The notes beneath the pieces were generated by a model, which did no database searches, had not been told where the DNA came from, and saw only the letters and a list, made by a program, of their open reading frames with translations. Positions 1-11,453 of a stretch of DNA of 64,000 nt are shown one piece after another (position 1 is the stretch's first letter; each line of letters opens with the position of its first letter). Location: the NCBI RefSeq assembly GCF_020520425.1, contig NC_079492.1:138016361-138080360 (forward strand). Direction: 5' to 3'. This DNA is from Spinacia oleracea. Taxonomy: Eukaryota > Streptophyta > Magnoliopsida > Caryophyllales > Amaranthaceae. The position numbers and the translations under genes are program-made.

Positions 1-812
1 CGTTCTTTTTCTGCCTCACTTTAACTCTGGAATAGAGCAAAGAAGATGGAATATCTCCCTCCTTTATCCAATTCTCTTTCATTCTTTGTCTCCAGAACTG
101 CACTTTGATAGAAGCTTCAGAATAAGATTTGTCAACTTTTTGAATATAATCGTCAGCTTGGTTCAGATTACCCACATTCATAGCAGTTGCCGAAAGATTG
201 TCATTTAATTCTTTCCAGTTAACACCCCAAGATTTTTTATTTCTAAGGCACCAAGACTTAATCTTCAGTCGAAGGGTAACTAGTTTTCTAGATAATAAAA
301 ACATAGGAGAACCATGAAACTTATCCTTCCAAACCTCATCAACTAGCTTACAAACTTCCTCAAATTGAAGACACCAATTTTCAATTTGGTATGGTCTTGA
401 TTTTTTTAGTAAAACACAATCGTTAACAAAAACAATTGCAGAATGATCGGAGGCAATGAAAGGTTGGTTTAAGATTTTACTATCCGGGAAATCCACAAAC
501 CACTCATTAGACATATAACCTCGATCCAGACGTTCCAAAATGAGATGGTTATGTTGCCTCTTATTAGTCCAGGTGAATCTAGGACCCGAAAAAGGTACTT
601 CGAGAAGGTTACCTTGTAAACGAAATTGGTTGAAATCATCCCATCCTTCAATCACATTTCGGCCACCTAGTTTATCCTCAAAAAATTCAACTTGGTTTAT
701 ATCACCTAAGATTATACATTTAGGATATAAACTTAGAATTTGTAATAAGCTATCCCAAATTTCCTTCCTGTCATTAATTAAAGGAGATCCAGACATAAGG
801 AGCTGTTACCCA
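1..812 (-). mobile_element. LINE (plant L1-type) fragment: endonuclease and EN-RT linker
   Basis: On the minus strand one frame stays open from about 805 to the left edge of the window. It reads as the apurinic-like endonuclease of a plant L1 LINE: ILGDINQVEFF near 690-720, FTWTN near 570, ERLDRGYMSNEWF near 510-540 and SDHSAIVF near 430-450. The linker towards reverse transcriptase follows, with FWRQRMKENWIKEGD near 60-100. The catalytic SDH triad residues are present. The copy is cut off upstream of about 812, so it lacks ORF1 and the start of the endonuclease; reverse transcriptase would lie beyond the window. There are no stops in about 800 nt, so the insertion is relatively young or selected. 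The family call is firm; the subfamily is unknown. Confidence 0.9.
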
Positions 813-907
813 TTCATTCAGTTGCTAAATAAAGTCTGCTATAGTGTTAACCCCTCCCATCTTCATAAAATTTCCCACGTTTTAAATCGTTTAATACAAA
901 CTTTTAT

Positions 908-1123
908 GTAAGGCGGTCTTACACAAAAGACCCCGTTGGAGTCATATAAGTTAAGTAATGGAATCAATTAGTTAAGCACTATAACTAATTAGTTAAGCAC
1001 TACAACCAATTAGTTAAACAATAAAATTAATTAGTTACGCACTGAAACTAATTAGTTTAGTAATGAAAACAATGAGTTAAACAGTGAAAGTGGTCTTTAC
1101 GGTAAGGCGGTCTTACACAAAAG
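908..1123. repeat. Short element bounded by a 22-bp direct repeat
   Basis: The 22-mer GTAAGGCGGTCTTACACAAAAG (given here only for its core GTAAGGCGGTCTTAC) occurs at 908-929 and again at 1102-1123. Between the copies lie about six degenerate units of 22-28 bp built on AATTAGTTAAGCACTATAAC. GTAAG and CTTAC inside each end are inverted, so the ends can fold. It looks like a small non-autonomous repeat; the superfamily is not determined. Confidence 0.5.
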
Positions 1124-1377
1124 TTGTCGATCCTTTAAAGAGCTATGGGTCGAATCGTTTGATCTTTTGATAGTTGGTTGCTAAACAACAAGATTTATGT
1201 CACACCCCTATTTCAAAAGCCCATATTTTCAGGGGTCTTTAAATGATGCTTTCGTTTTCCTAAAACCACCCACATTTACATGAATGTACACATTTGCCCT
1301 TTTAAAGAAATTCATCCCCTGGTCCCCATCACCCTCTACCCACCCCCTTAAACCCCCTTCTTACTCCATTGAAGATC

Positions 1378-1722
1378 TGTTTGGTGTAAAATGTTTTTAT
1401 TGAAAATGATTTCCGCCATTGTCAATCATTTTACGTTGTTTGGTTTGACAAGGGATATAAAATAAATTTTCATAACTCCCTCAAAAGTGGAAAAACCTTT
1501 TCCATTTGAAAGGAATGAAAACAGCTTTTCCACTCTTTTTCATTAACCCCCCCTTCCTTCTTCCCATTAATCTTCTCTCATCTTCTCCCATTTTCTTTTT
1601 TCTATTATTTTTCTTATAAGGAACCAACTAAAGTAAAACGTGTTTGAAATTGTATTTTCCTTGAAATGTGTTTTCCATAGAAAATTATTTTTCACTGAAA
1701 ACGTTTTGCGCCAAACCAAACA
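1378..1722. mobile_element. MITE with imperfect TGTTTGGT terminal inverted repeats
   Basis: The left end reads TGTTTGGTGTAAAATG and the right end, reversed, reads TGTTTGGTTTGGCGCAAAACG, followed on both sides by TTTTC-rich, GAAAAT-like sequence. It is about 345 bp with no coding capacity. The inner part is a Ct-rich, A-rich stem arm. No clean target duplication was identified, so the superfamily is left open. Confidence 0.5.
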
Positions 1723-2459
1723 CATTGTTATTCTGGCAGCCTCCAGCTTGTTTGTAAGGCCATTTCAATCATCCCTTTAAAAAACTCTTCTACTTCGAGT
1801 CTCTGATTCTCCGTCCCCATGATATTTCCATCCCAACTGAAAAAACCCTACTTTTCCGAAAATCTAACTCCATACTCTTAAACAATAACGCGACCCTAAA
1901 TATCCACCAACGTCCATCGAAAATACAATCTTAAAAGTTCGAAATAAAACTAGGAGTAAGAATGGAAAATACCTCTCAAGATATGCAAATGACCAAACCT
2001 AATGTCATTGTAGACTTGTAGTTAGGCCCTATTCTACAAGTGAACTGAATTGAAGTGAATGAAGCTGAACTGAACTGAATGGATCCGAATGAATTGAACT
2101 GAATAGAATTAAAATATAGTATGTAGTATAAAAGGAACATGGGCTAAGCTACATAATAAATTATTTGTTGGCTAGGGGCAAAATGTCAAAAATAAAAAAA
2201 ATAAAATTGTGCTTACTAGGAGTCGAGTTCAAAACCAAATACACATAAAGTTGGAGTATGTCACAACAATCTTTATCACTAAAGCTGAGAGATTTTTATA
2301 ATCCATTTTTACATTAAATAGTATGTAAACGTTTTTGTTTAAAATCTTGGGGGCGGGTGCCCCTACCCACCAACCCCGCAAGCTGGCAAGCGCTGCCGAT
2401 GGCTACACTATACTCGTAGTTTAGACAAAACTAAAAGTCAAAAATTAATGCAGGGTTCT
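1723..2459. other. Intergenic; possible short Tourist-like copy at about 2024-2140
   Basis: There is no gene here. At 2024-2140 the sequence starts GGCCCTATTCTAC, contains GAACT/TGAAT pentamers, and ends near 2140 with an inverted GCCCATGTTCC. This resembles the Tourist-like element at 21382-22512 in the opposite orientation but much shorter. The flanking triplets (TTA and TAA) do not match, so the call is weak. The remainder is anonymous AT-rich DNA. Confidence 0.3.
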
Positions 2460-2690
2460 GCTGTGAGTGCTGTCTCGTGTCCTTAACTATTTGCGACTAT
2501 GGAGTGTGTGATTGTAGACTGTAGTTCTCTTATTACAAACATATACCACTCCAACCGAGGGTGATCAATTCCCTTATTTGCTAACCAATTCGCTGCTCTA
2601 TTTCTCGATCTTGCATAATTTTGAAATAATAATATGATACCATTCTGCTTGCACTTGTAAGTTGTATACAAGCCAAATTATACATTTGCA
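2460..2690 (-). mobile_element. LINE RNase H relic
   Basis: Minus-strand translation gives NYARSRNRAANWLANKGID, the characteristic C-terminal RNase H motif (R-x-x-N-x-x-A-D/N-x-L-A-x-x-G) of plant L1 LINEs. No reverse transcriptase is nearby, so only the 3' tail of an old copy survives. Confidence rests on this single motif. Confidence 0.45.
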
Positions 2691-2707
2691 CAACTAGCTT
2701 TGTAATA

Positions 2708-2981
2708 CTCTCTCCTTATTTATTTAAAGGATACACTTGGCTGGGCCCAGGTATTAAGAAGAAGAATTGAATTAAATAAAGTAATATAACAAGTGAGGTT
2801 GGGTAGATATTTTAATAGGTAAAATAAGTGGGGACCATGTTATTTTAAGGGGTGGGTGGTGGGGGTGTGGTGTAGATAGATTATTTAATTAGATGGTGGA
2901 GTTGATAAATTACTAAGTGTATCTCTTAAATAAATACGGTCAAAAAAGACAAGTATATCCCTTAAATAAATACAGAGGGAG
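2708..2981. mobile_element. Stowaway-type MITE (family A), TA target duplication
   Basis: The ends are CTCTCTCCTTATTTATTTAA and, inverted, CTCCCTCTGTATTTATTTAA, flanked by TA on both sides (2706-2707 and 2982-2983). It is 274 bp. The interior (GATACACTTGGCTGGGC, GTGGGGACCATGTTATTTTA) matches the copy at 53814-54134, so these are two members of one family. Confidence 0.8.
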
Positions 2982-3094
2982 TACTATAAGTATCAGGGTT
3001 GTACTTCGTATGTACTACCCTTGTACTACGTCATTCTTAGTTATCACTCGTACGAGTCGTACCCATCCGTCTCGTGTTAATGACTACTTTGATA

Positions 3095-3451
3095 CTCTCT
3101 CCTTCGTATAATGTTTTTTCGTTTGATGTTTTTCATGGTAATTAAGGAATTTGCAACATTTTACGTGATTTGCAATTATCATTATACATTTGTATTTTTA
3201 TATGAAAGTACACAATTCATTGTTGGGAGGAGATTAATAATTAATGATTTGTTTACTCAACCCATCCTTGAATTAAAAGTTAAAAATACACTTTCTCGTA
3301 AATATTTTATTCAATATGGTAATCATTTTCTATAAAATTTTGGACAAATGTGTCATTATAAAAAATTATAAGGGTATTTCAGAAGGAAAACATGAGTTTT
3401 AAAAAGAAAGAATTAAATGAAAATGAGAAAAAAAAAATGGAACGGAGGGAG
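3095..3451. mobile_element. Stowaway-type MITE (divergent)
   Basis: The left end CTCTCTCCTTCG and the right end inverted (CTCCCTCCGTTCC) are flanked by TA at 3093-3094 and 3452-3453. It is about 357 bp and AT-rich with no coding content. Inner similarity of the arms is low, so this is an older or composite copy. Confidence 0.55.
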
Positions 3452-3493
3452 TATAAATGATGGTTTGTGAATTGAGATTTTATTATTTCCTCC

Positions 3494-3646
3494 TGTCAAA
3501 TATTGTGTAATCTCATATCATTCTCATTAATCACACACGTATATATAGTACAACTCAGTTACCGAAATCGTAGGTTACACATTAGGTAACATACCATAGT
3601 TAGGACTCTACAGAATATTCACAGAATAATATTTAATATCTTAACA
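3494..3646 (-). repeat. 3' LTR of Copia A
   Basis: The 153-bp terminal repeat begins TGTCAAATATTGTG and ends ATATCTTAACA. It is about 97% identical to the partner at 9377-9529. The purine tract of the minus strand abuts it at about 3647-3665. Confidence 0.93.
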
Positions 3647-3999
3647 TCCCCCTTCAAGGTGGAGCATGTAAATCTCGAATGCCCATCTTGTGCAAAAAAA
3701 CTCAAATTGCGCCTTTTCCAACGCTTTGGTGAAGATATCTGCTAATTGAACCTTCGTCGACACGTACGACGGACTGATTATCCCTTCCTTGATTGCATCT
3801 CGAATGAAATGACAATCTGATTCGATGTGTTTTGTCCTTTCATGGAACACCGGATTCTGTGCGATATGCAACGCAGACTGAATGTCGCAGTACATCCTCA
3901 TGCCTTGGTCGTGTGTCACCCCCAAGTCGCGTAGTAGTTGTTTCAACCACTTCAACTCACACGTCAGAGCTGCCATCGACCGATATTCTGCCTCAGCAG

Positions 4000-5363
4000 T
4001 GAAGGAAATAATGCCCTTGGTCCAAGTATGCATTCTATGTTAAGTCTAATAAATGCGGTTCAGTATTAATTAACAAGTTAATAATTCAGTGAGATCAAGT
4101 GAGCTGAATGCCTAGCTAGAGGCCGCTTCAGTTCAAGTGGAATTAATGATATTAATCCACAGCTTACTCTTGACTGAACCCGTAGGGTCACACAAATAGT
4201 ACGTAAACGGATCAAGTATTTAATGGCATTAAATACTCCAACTATGGATATTCGGAATCGACGGATCTTGGTTTCAGTGGGAGCTGAGATCGTCACAGGC
4301 AAGAAATGAATACTCCGGAAACGATGATATTGCCGGAAACGGAAATATGGATCATATCGGAAATATAAATATTATCCAAGTCGTAGATGTTGCCGGAAAC
4401 GGAAACATGGTACGTATCGGAAAATATTATCGGAAATGGAAATATTGCCGGAATCGGAAATATTGCCGGAAACGGAAATATTGTCAGAAACGGAAATATT
4501 ATCGGAATCGGAAAATAATTCCGGAAACGGAAATATTAAATATTTGTTCGAAACGGAAATTAATTCCGGAATCGGAAATATTAAATGTTGTTCGTATCGG
4601 AAATGAATTCCGGAATCGGGAATTTAATCGGAAGCGTATCGTACGAATTAGCATCGGACGAGGCCCGCTAGACGAAGGCCCAGCACGAAGCCAGGCCATC
4701 GCCCAGCGAGCCGCACGCAACGCACGCCTCGACCAGGCCCAGCGCAAGGCCAGGCCCAGCCAAGGGCGCGCGCGCGCACGCAGCACCGCACATGGGCTGT
4801 GCGCTTGTCGTGGGCCGCAAGGCCTGCGCGGGTGCACGGCTTGTGCGATGCGTATGCCGGAAATCCTAATTCTATTGGGATTCGTGCGAAGATTAAAATC
4901 CTAATCTTATTAGAATTGCTTTGTTATTTAGAGTCCTAATAAAGTTCTAATTAACAAATCCACATCCTAGTAGGATTACAATTCCTTTTCCATACCTCTA
5001 TAAATAAGGGCCTAGGGGTCATTATTTATACATAAGTTTTCAAGTATTCAAAACTAGGATTTTTAAGCAGAAAAATCAGCCATAACTCTTGCCCATTTAG
5101 CCGAAAATAATAGTACCTTAAGGGCGATTCTAGTTGGTCAATCTTAAGGCGGATCCGGACGTGCTGTGGACTATCTACGGAGGGACGACACTTGGAGTCC
5201 TAAAGACTTGTTCTTGTTCGGTTCGGGCGCAGCTAGGGAAGGCACGCAACAAAGAGTATGCATCTAAATTATGCTATATGATTATGTGTAAATAATATGT
5301 ATTCCTGGCTTAATGGTTTTTTCCGCATGATTTATGAATTGTCATATGTATCATAACCTAACA
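4000..5363. mobile_element. Solo LTR inserted in Copia A
   Basis: A 1364-bp TG...CA segment (starts TGAAGGAAATAATGCCC, ends CATAACCTAACA) is flanked on both sides by AGCAG (3995-3999 and 5364-5368). It sits in the RNase H part of Copia A. It contains a block of about 24-bp degenerate units around CGGAAATATTGCCGGAA (about 4310-4640), followed by a GC-rich stretch (4650-4860) and a promoter-like CTATAAATAAGG near 5000. It looks like a solo LTR left by recombination of a different, larger LTR family. Its orientation cannot be fixed. It has no coding part; the open frames inside are spurious. Confidence 0.85.
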
Positions 5364-8300
5364 AGCAGACGACCGAGAAACAATATGTTGTTTCTTGGTC
5401 TTCCAAGAAACTGGCGACATACCAAGTGACACAAACCATCCAGTCACCGACCGACGCGTCATTGGACACCCCGCCCAATCCGAATCGCACCACCCCTCCA
5501 ACTGCAACGCACTATCCGACCAGAGTAGTATACCTTGACCCGGACACTTCTTCAAGTATCTCACTACTCGCAAAGCTGCTTCCCAATGTGCCTCCTTTGG
5601 TGCTTGCATAAATTGAGATAGGACATGTACGGAGTAAGCGACGTCTGGTCGCGTGACAGCCAAATAAACCAGACGTCCTCAGACGCCTATACTGCTCAGC
5701 ATCCGGCAGGTCTGGCCCGTCTGCCAATGCCAACTTATGATTATGTTCTATGGGAAAGTCCACATAAATGAGCACACTCAGCTGCAACGTACCTTTAGAC
5801 AGAGTGAAGAGCGAATAATCCGACAGCGACTGTCGAAAGCCATAGTGCGTCAGTGCCGTCGACAACTTCTGGAACCAACATCTAGGTGCTTGTTTCAATC
5901 CATACAACGACTTTCTCATTCGACACACCTTGTAGAGTTATTCTTCTGGAATCCAGGAGGAATCTTCATATAGATCTCTTCCTCCAAGTCACCGTGCAAG
6001 AAAGCATTATGTATGTCCATCTGATGCACGTCCCACTGTTTGACAGCTGCGACAGCTAGGAAAGTTCGAACTGTCGCCATCTTCGCGACGGGAGCAAATG
6101 TCTCATTATAGTCCAACCCTTCCTCCCGATGATTCCCTAGACATACCAATCGGGCCTTCAGTCTCAACAAATTCCCATCCTCATCACGCTTCTCAGTATA
6201 CACCCATTTACTCCCCAGTGCTTTTCTTCCCTTCCGGTAAATTTTCCAACGTCCATGTCCCCTCTTCCTCCAACGCGTCGATTTCAGCAGCCATTGCTTG
6301 ACGCCACCCATCATGCTGCATCGCTTGTTTAAAACTCTTAGGAACTTGCCCTTCTTGCAATGCTGCTATATAATGCATGTGCTTTGACGAAAAACGCTCA
6401 TAATTAACAAAATATGTGATAGATAAGGAGTACCTGAGGGTGGTGACGCCGTAGGTGTTTTGTCGGAAGTACTATATTTTTCCCGTATTGTATGTATCAC
6501 ACAGTCTTTCAGCTTTGTCGACGAAAACTTCGCACGCTTCCCCCTTCCTAACTCCGTATCCTCCACACACTGCCTTGTCTCACTCTCATCACTACCCGTC
6601 GTCTCATCCACACCTGTCGTTGATGAGACGACGTCTGATTCCACTCGACTAGGTGTATCATGTTGTTGTTCCTCCCTCACAGGCGACAAGACCTCCTCCG
6701 TGTCACCCGCAGGCGACGACACCTCCTCAGTGGCACCTGCAGGTGACGACACTTCCTCATTGTCACTTGCAGGCGACACCTCCTGAGCACATCCAGTCCC
6801 ACTCTTATCCAAACCCCACTGGTCAAGCACCCCATCACCATCATGCATTGTAGGCAACATAGTCGACGTGTCCCTTGAAACATCCGTTCATGAAATTTGA
6901 CATTCCTTGAGCAAAGAACTCGTGTGTCTCTAGGTCGTACAATTGCCATCCCTTCCTACCAAACGGGTAACCCAGAAACACACATTTGCGACCACGAGAC
7001 GCAAACTTATCTCCTTTACTCCGGAGATTATACGCATAACACATACACCCAAATACCCGGATAGACACATACGATGGTGGTTTTCCAAATAACATCTCAC
7101 AAGGGGTTTTATTGTCAAGGACCAATGTAGGTGTACGATTGATCAAGTGACAAGCAGCCAGAATACATTCCCCCCAAAATTTTATAGGAAGATTCCCTTG
7201 AAACCGTAACGCTCTCCCAACATTCAAAATATGTTGGTGCTTCCTCTCGACTCTCCCATTCTGTTGAGGTGTCCCAACACACGACGACTCAACCAAAATC
7301 CCATTTTTAAGGAAATAACCTTGTAAACAATTAAACTCAGTACCATTGTCACTACGAACAACCCTCAGGGATTGATTAAACTGACATTTAACCATGGCAA
7401 CAAAATTAAGAAACGACGATTCAACTTCCATTTTATTGTACAATAAATAATTATCCACACACCCCTAGAATAATCATCCATAATGGTAAGAAAATACTTC
7501 GCCCTACTCGACGAGGGTGTTTTGTAAGGCCCCCATAAATCAAGATGAACAAGATTGAATGGGCGACTTGCATGACTATCACTATTTGGAAAACTCTCCC
7601 TACATTGTTTCGCCCGCGGGCATACATCACAAATGTTTTTATTCTTCCTAATCTTATGACTCACAGGAGGAAGTGACTGCAACACTTTTTCCGACGGATG
7701 CCCCATACGTTGATGCCACAAGTCGACCATACACTCCACTGCTAGCACACGAACCCTCGGAGCCCCACAGAAAAATATAGTCCTTCCCGTCGATCACCCA
7801 CGCCAATCACCATCCTCGTCGAGCGGTCCTGAAGAACACACATTTTGTTAGTAAATTGAGCTGCACAAAGTAATTCGTCACTTAATTGAGTTATAGAAAT
7901 TAAATTGCAGTTCAATTTAGGCACAAATAGAACGTTATCAAGCACGAAACCATCCTCCAAGACCACCGAACCATATTGATTTGAATTTGCAGGTTGACCG
8001 TCTGGTAACACAACCTGTTGATTTCTTGATGTTTTGATATTTCTCAGAATTGAAATATCACCCGTCACATGACGTGAGGCCCCACTGTCAACAATCCATC
8101 GTAAATCAAGATTACCTTGCAACTTGTTTGGTGGTCGTGACAAGATGTCAACAATTTGCTGGACTTGCTCCTTCGTCACACCAACAAGCTCATGATTGGT
8201 TGTCGTCACTGCTCCCTGCGATCCGCCTCCACTCGTCACAGTGGCTGTCGCCCCTCCTGTGGTATTGCTCACGGCATTGGCACGAGCGACACCACTGGTC

Positions 8301-9376
8301 GACGACGCTGCCCCACGAGCTCCTCTGCCTCCTCTAACCGACGACCTGCCTCCTCGACCAGGCCCTCTTCCACCTCGTTTCTTCTCATCCCACCATTCGG
8401 GAAATCCAATCAGCTGATAACAAGTTTCTTCCTCATGACCCTCACGATTGCAATGACCACAAAATCTGTCACTCGCATCTCCCGACCTCGACCGAGCCTT
8501 AGTTTCGACCTTGAAAGCCATAACACTCTCCGGACCTCTCGTTGCCTTGGCGCGCATGGTCTTGGTATTCATAACCGTCTGGCCTCGTCAAGGCCTGGCA
8601 ACGGCGATCTTGCTAACAGTTGTGCACGAATGGCTTCATAGTGATCATCTAGACCAATTAAGAAATAGTGCAGACGATCTTCATCATGAATGTCCCCCAC
8701 CTGCTTCGCTATGTTGCACGTACAACCCGCACATATACACCTTGGTACTCGTGCATATTGTACGTACTCCTTCCATACCTTCGACAAGCGGCCATAGTAC
8801 TCCATGACGCCCTCAGACGTGCCCTGTTTGCAGCCACTCAGAGCCATCTTAATATGATAAACCATAGTGCCCGACACGACGCAATACCGCGTCCTCAAAT
8901 GACTCCACAACTCGTGAGCAATATCAAAGTCTTCCAGATTCGAACGCAAACTCTCGTCTATGGTGTTTGTGATCCAAGACACCACCATCGAATTGACCGC
9001 AATCCAATGTTTCATCTGCGTCGCGTCCGTAATGGGTTCCTTCACAGAACCATCAAGAAAACCAAATTTGAATTTTGAAATCATCGAGCGACGAACGGCT
9101 TTGGCCTACTCATCGTAGTTCGACGCTCCTCTCAGTTTCACAGGGGTGATAACAATACCGGGGTCGTCGCCTGACTTGAGATAATAGTCTAGGTCGACGG
9201 CGGCGGCAACTGTCTTTTGTGATGGCTCCTCTTCGGTACCCATTGTTATACTCGAGGAATTTGTAATTCCTAATATCTCAGTACTCAACTAGCGAAGGAA
9301 TTCGCTGTTCTCAAACTCTCTCAAACTCGTGCGGAAAAAAAAAATCTAGGGTTTTTAACCTAGGCTCTTGATACCA

Positions 9377-9529
9377 TGTCAAATATTGTGTAATCTCGTA
9401 TCATTCTCATTAATCACACACGTATATATAGTACAACTCAGTTACCTAAACCCTAGGTTACACATTAGGTAACATACCATAGTTAGGACTCTACAGAATA
9501 TTCACAGAATAATATCTAATATCTTAACA
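9377..9529 (-). repeat. 5' LTR of Copia A
   Basis: The partner of 3494-3646. It is followed, reading on the minus strand, by the tRNA-Met primer-binding site and then the gag leader. Confidence 0.93.
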
Positions 9530-9782
9530 CCTCCGTTCCGGAAATATTGCACCATGGTTGACTTTTACTCCCCTAACCATTACTTTAACTCCTAGTATCT
9601 CAAATCGTGTGCAAGTAAAAGTTATAAAAAAAAAAAAATTTAGAAAATATACATCGATACGAATCTAACATGACCACACATGACTAAAATTTCCTTACGT
9701 ATGAATCACAAAAAATGGCCAAAGTCATAGTGTGAATAGTGTAAAAAACAAATGGTGCGATATTTCCGGAACGGAGGAAGTA

Positions 9783-10490
9783 TATAAAATGAAGCTGGTT
9801 GAGCAATTTAATATTTCTCTGCTAGTTAGTTTGTATTTCAATGATAAGCTAATTTATCAAACTAGCTTGATGTTTAAATAGGTCCACTTTCACAATTAAC
9901 TGTTTATTTTTATTTTTAGTTTAATTGTTACTTAAATTCATGCTGGACAACTTTTTTTCAAGCAAATTAGCTTAATTTGCTTTTCCAAACTAATTTATTT
10001 CAATCGCTCTAATGATTAAACTAGTAACTTGAAACTTTTGCAAATTGCAAGCAAGTCCTTAGCAACACCCATTGGAGTTTCTCTTATCGATTACAGTACA
10101 TTAGATTTACAAGAGTAAGTGACGCATCATAATTTTAAAAGTAAAATTAGTTTATTAATAAAAAGTCATACAACTTGTACAAAAGAAATAGATTATATCG
10201 GAATAACTTTTAAATATTTTGAGATAACTTTATCTCCGCCTTACTATATATATCTATTGTACACCAGCATGATTAAAAATTTGTGATTGTGAAAACTTTC
10301 CACCGAAAGCGGCAAAGTATTTTTCAAATACCAAATTGGCAAAAAAATTACCAAATTGGTAAATTGCAATTCTGTACATATCGGAAGAAAGCGACATTAA
10401 AACAACCTGTACATTAAATCATTTACTATATAAATATCTATTGGCTTATAAAGGATACGACGTACTTCACCAATACAAAACACACAACTT
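9783..10490. other. AT-rich intergenic DNA
   Basis: I see no gene. Near 10135-10270 the words GATAACTTTTAAATATTTTGA and TATTGTACACCA resemble the terminal part of the 24.5/26.2/54.2-kb MITE family, so a decayed fragment may be present. Confidence 0.4.
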
Positions 10491-10770
10491 TAAAGAGTTT
10501 GAGTAGTATTGCAATTGGAGCAGTGTTATAGAAATTACTAAGAGGGTTATGGTTAATACCATAAAAAGCTTTGACAACAAGTTCATTGGTTTATCCATGG
10601 TAATGAATGAAGATTTGCAAAAAAACGACGGTAATAATCATGAGTAAAAGGAATGGGTTTTTCACTACTATTCAAGAAATATGAGTAATTATGAACCCTA
10701 TGATTGAGTAATGAAGTTTTGCAAAACCCATCCTTTTACTAATGATTAATTACTATCGTACGCCTCCGTC
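10491..10770. pseudogene. CYP72A exon-1 relic with inverted segment
   Basis: Plus-strand 10491-10580 aligns by eye to the first exon of the CYP72A gene at 24289-24007. Shared words include AGTATTGCAATTG, GAAATTACTAAGAGGGTTATGG and TACCATAAAAAGCT, with a deletion between the first two. Around 10627-10662 the sequence holds, in reverse orientation, the segment that encodes [10 protein letters not shown] in both intact genes. Around 10725-10765 the same segment appears again in forward orientation. The relic therefore contains exon-1 pieces in inverted order. It has no open frame. A few mismatches and a deletion argue that it is old. It shows that CYP72A copies extended further left in this region. 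Confidence 0.6.
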
Positions 10771-11451
10771 AAAACCAAAGGTGATAAAGCCTAAGCTTTT
10801 TTGTTTTTGTTTTTGTTTTATGCCGTTTTTTCTTTTCTTTGGATTGGTTTTAGATTTACAATGCTTACTTCTCATGTGAGGTGATAGAGTTATGAGAAAG
10901 CGTAATTGTATTAATGTTTGCAATGAAGTACTTTTACAAGCCTAAAAATATTACAAAGTCAACATTAATATCTAACAAAGATTGTACATAATTAGAAAAT
11001 ATTATAAAATCAAATCTACCACTAATATGTTAAGTATATTCTCAAAATCCTCTCTATTGATATTATCTCAATATGAAGAACCTTTCTCTCTTGAAAGGTA
11101 GAGTTTTTCTTGGACTCCTTTCAAGAGACTTTTTTTTCTCGTGTTTTTCGAACGTGTAGAATCAGATTTGGATTATCGTGAACTTGGTTTTTTTTTTATT
11201 AATGAATTGCGTAAGACCTTAAAAGTTGTAAATTTTTTGAGTACAATCAAATGGAAATCAGAAGTAAACCACCCTTACAACTACAACAAATTGTTAAACT
11301 GTCTATCTGAAAAGGATGTATATTCCTGCATATGTGCAAGAGATTTCGCACAGTGCACGATCGATTTACTCAAAGATTGCAAGTTTGATGAAAAAAACCT
11401 TAATTTGATTCAATTTCTTATACAAGTATTTTTGATATACTCATTCTTTTG
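10771..11451. other. Intergenic; unrecognised 109-codon open frame at 11141-11470
   Basis: A plus-strand frame at 11141-11470 stays open for 109 codons, but I recognise no motif in it. It runs into the terminus of the Stowaway at 11454, so it is not an intact gene. It could be the tail of a captured or decayed gene. The rest is AT-rich. Confidence 0.25.
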
Positions 11452-11453
11452 TA

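Larger units (their letters stand above)
3494..9529 (-). mobile_element. Ty1/Copia LTR retrotransposon A (fossil, broken)
   Basis: Two 153-bp LTRs (3494-3646 and 9377-9529, TG...CA) flank the interior, with the 5-bp target duplication CCTCC on both sides. Next to the 5' LTR is an initiator-Met-tRNA primer site (TGGTATCAAGAGC on the minus strand); a purine-rich tract lies beside the 3' LTR. Parts in minus-strand order: gag with a CCHC knuckle around 8.1-9.3 kb, protease (VDSGAS) near 8.1 kb, integrase around 6.8-7.7 kb, reverse transcriptase around 5.5-6.3 kb, and RNase H around 3.65-5.6 kb. The element is broken in several places and interrupted by a solo LTR (4000-5363). The LTRs differ at about 5 of 153 sites, suggesting an age of one to a few million years under usual plant rates. 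Confidence 0.95.
3486..9780. mobile_element. Stowaway-type MITE (family B) split by a Copia element
   Basis: Left piece 3486-3493 and right piece 9530-9780 together make one MITE of about 253 bp of the same family as 24926-25178 (shared CCGTTCCGGAAATATTGCA start, CCGGAACGGAGGAAG end, TA flanks). The Copia element 3494-9529 interrupts it, with CCTCC duplicated at both junctions. The MITE is therefore older than the Copia insertion. Confidence 0.8.

Noticed and set aside
4347-4904. 185-codon plus-strand and 112-codon minus-strand frames
   Set aside because: They lie inside the solo LTR and read through the CGGAAATATTGC repeats and a GC-rich block; no protein motif.
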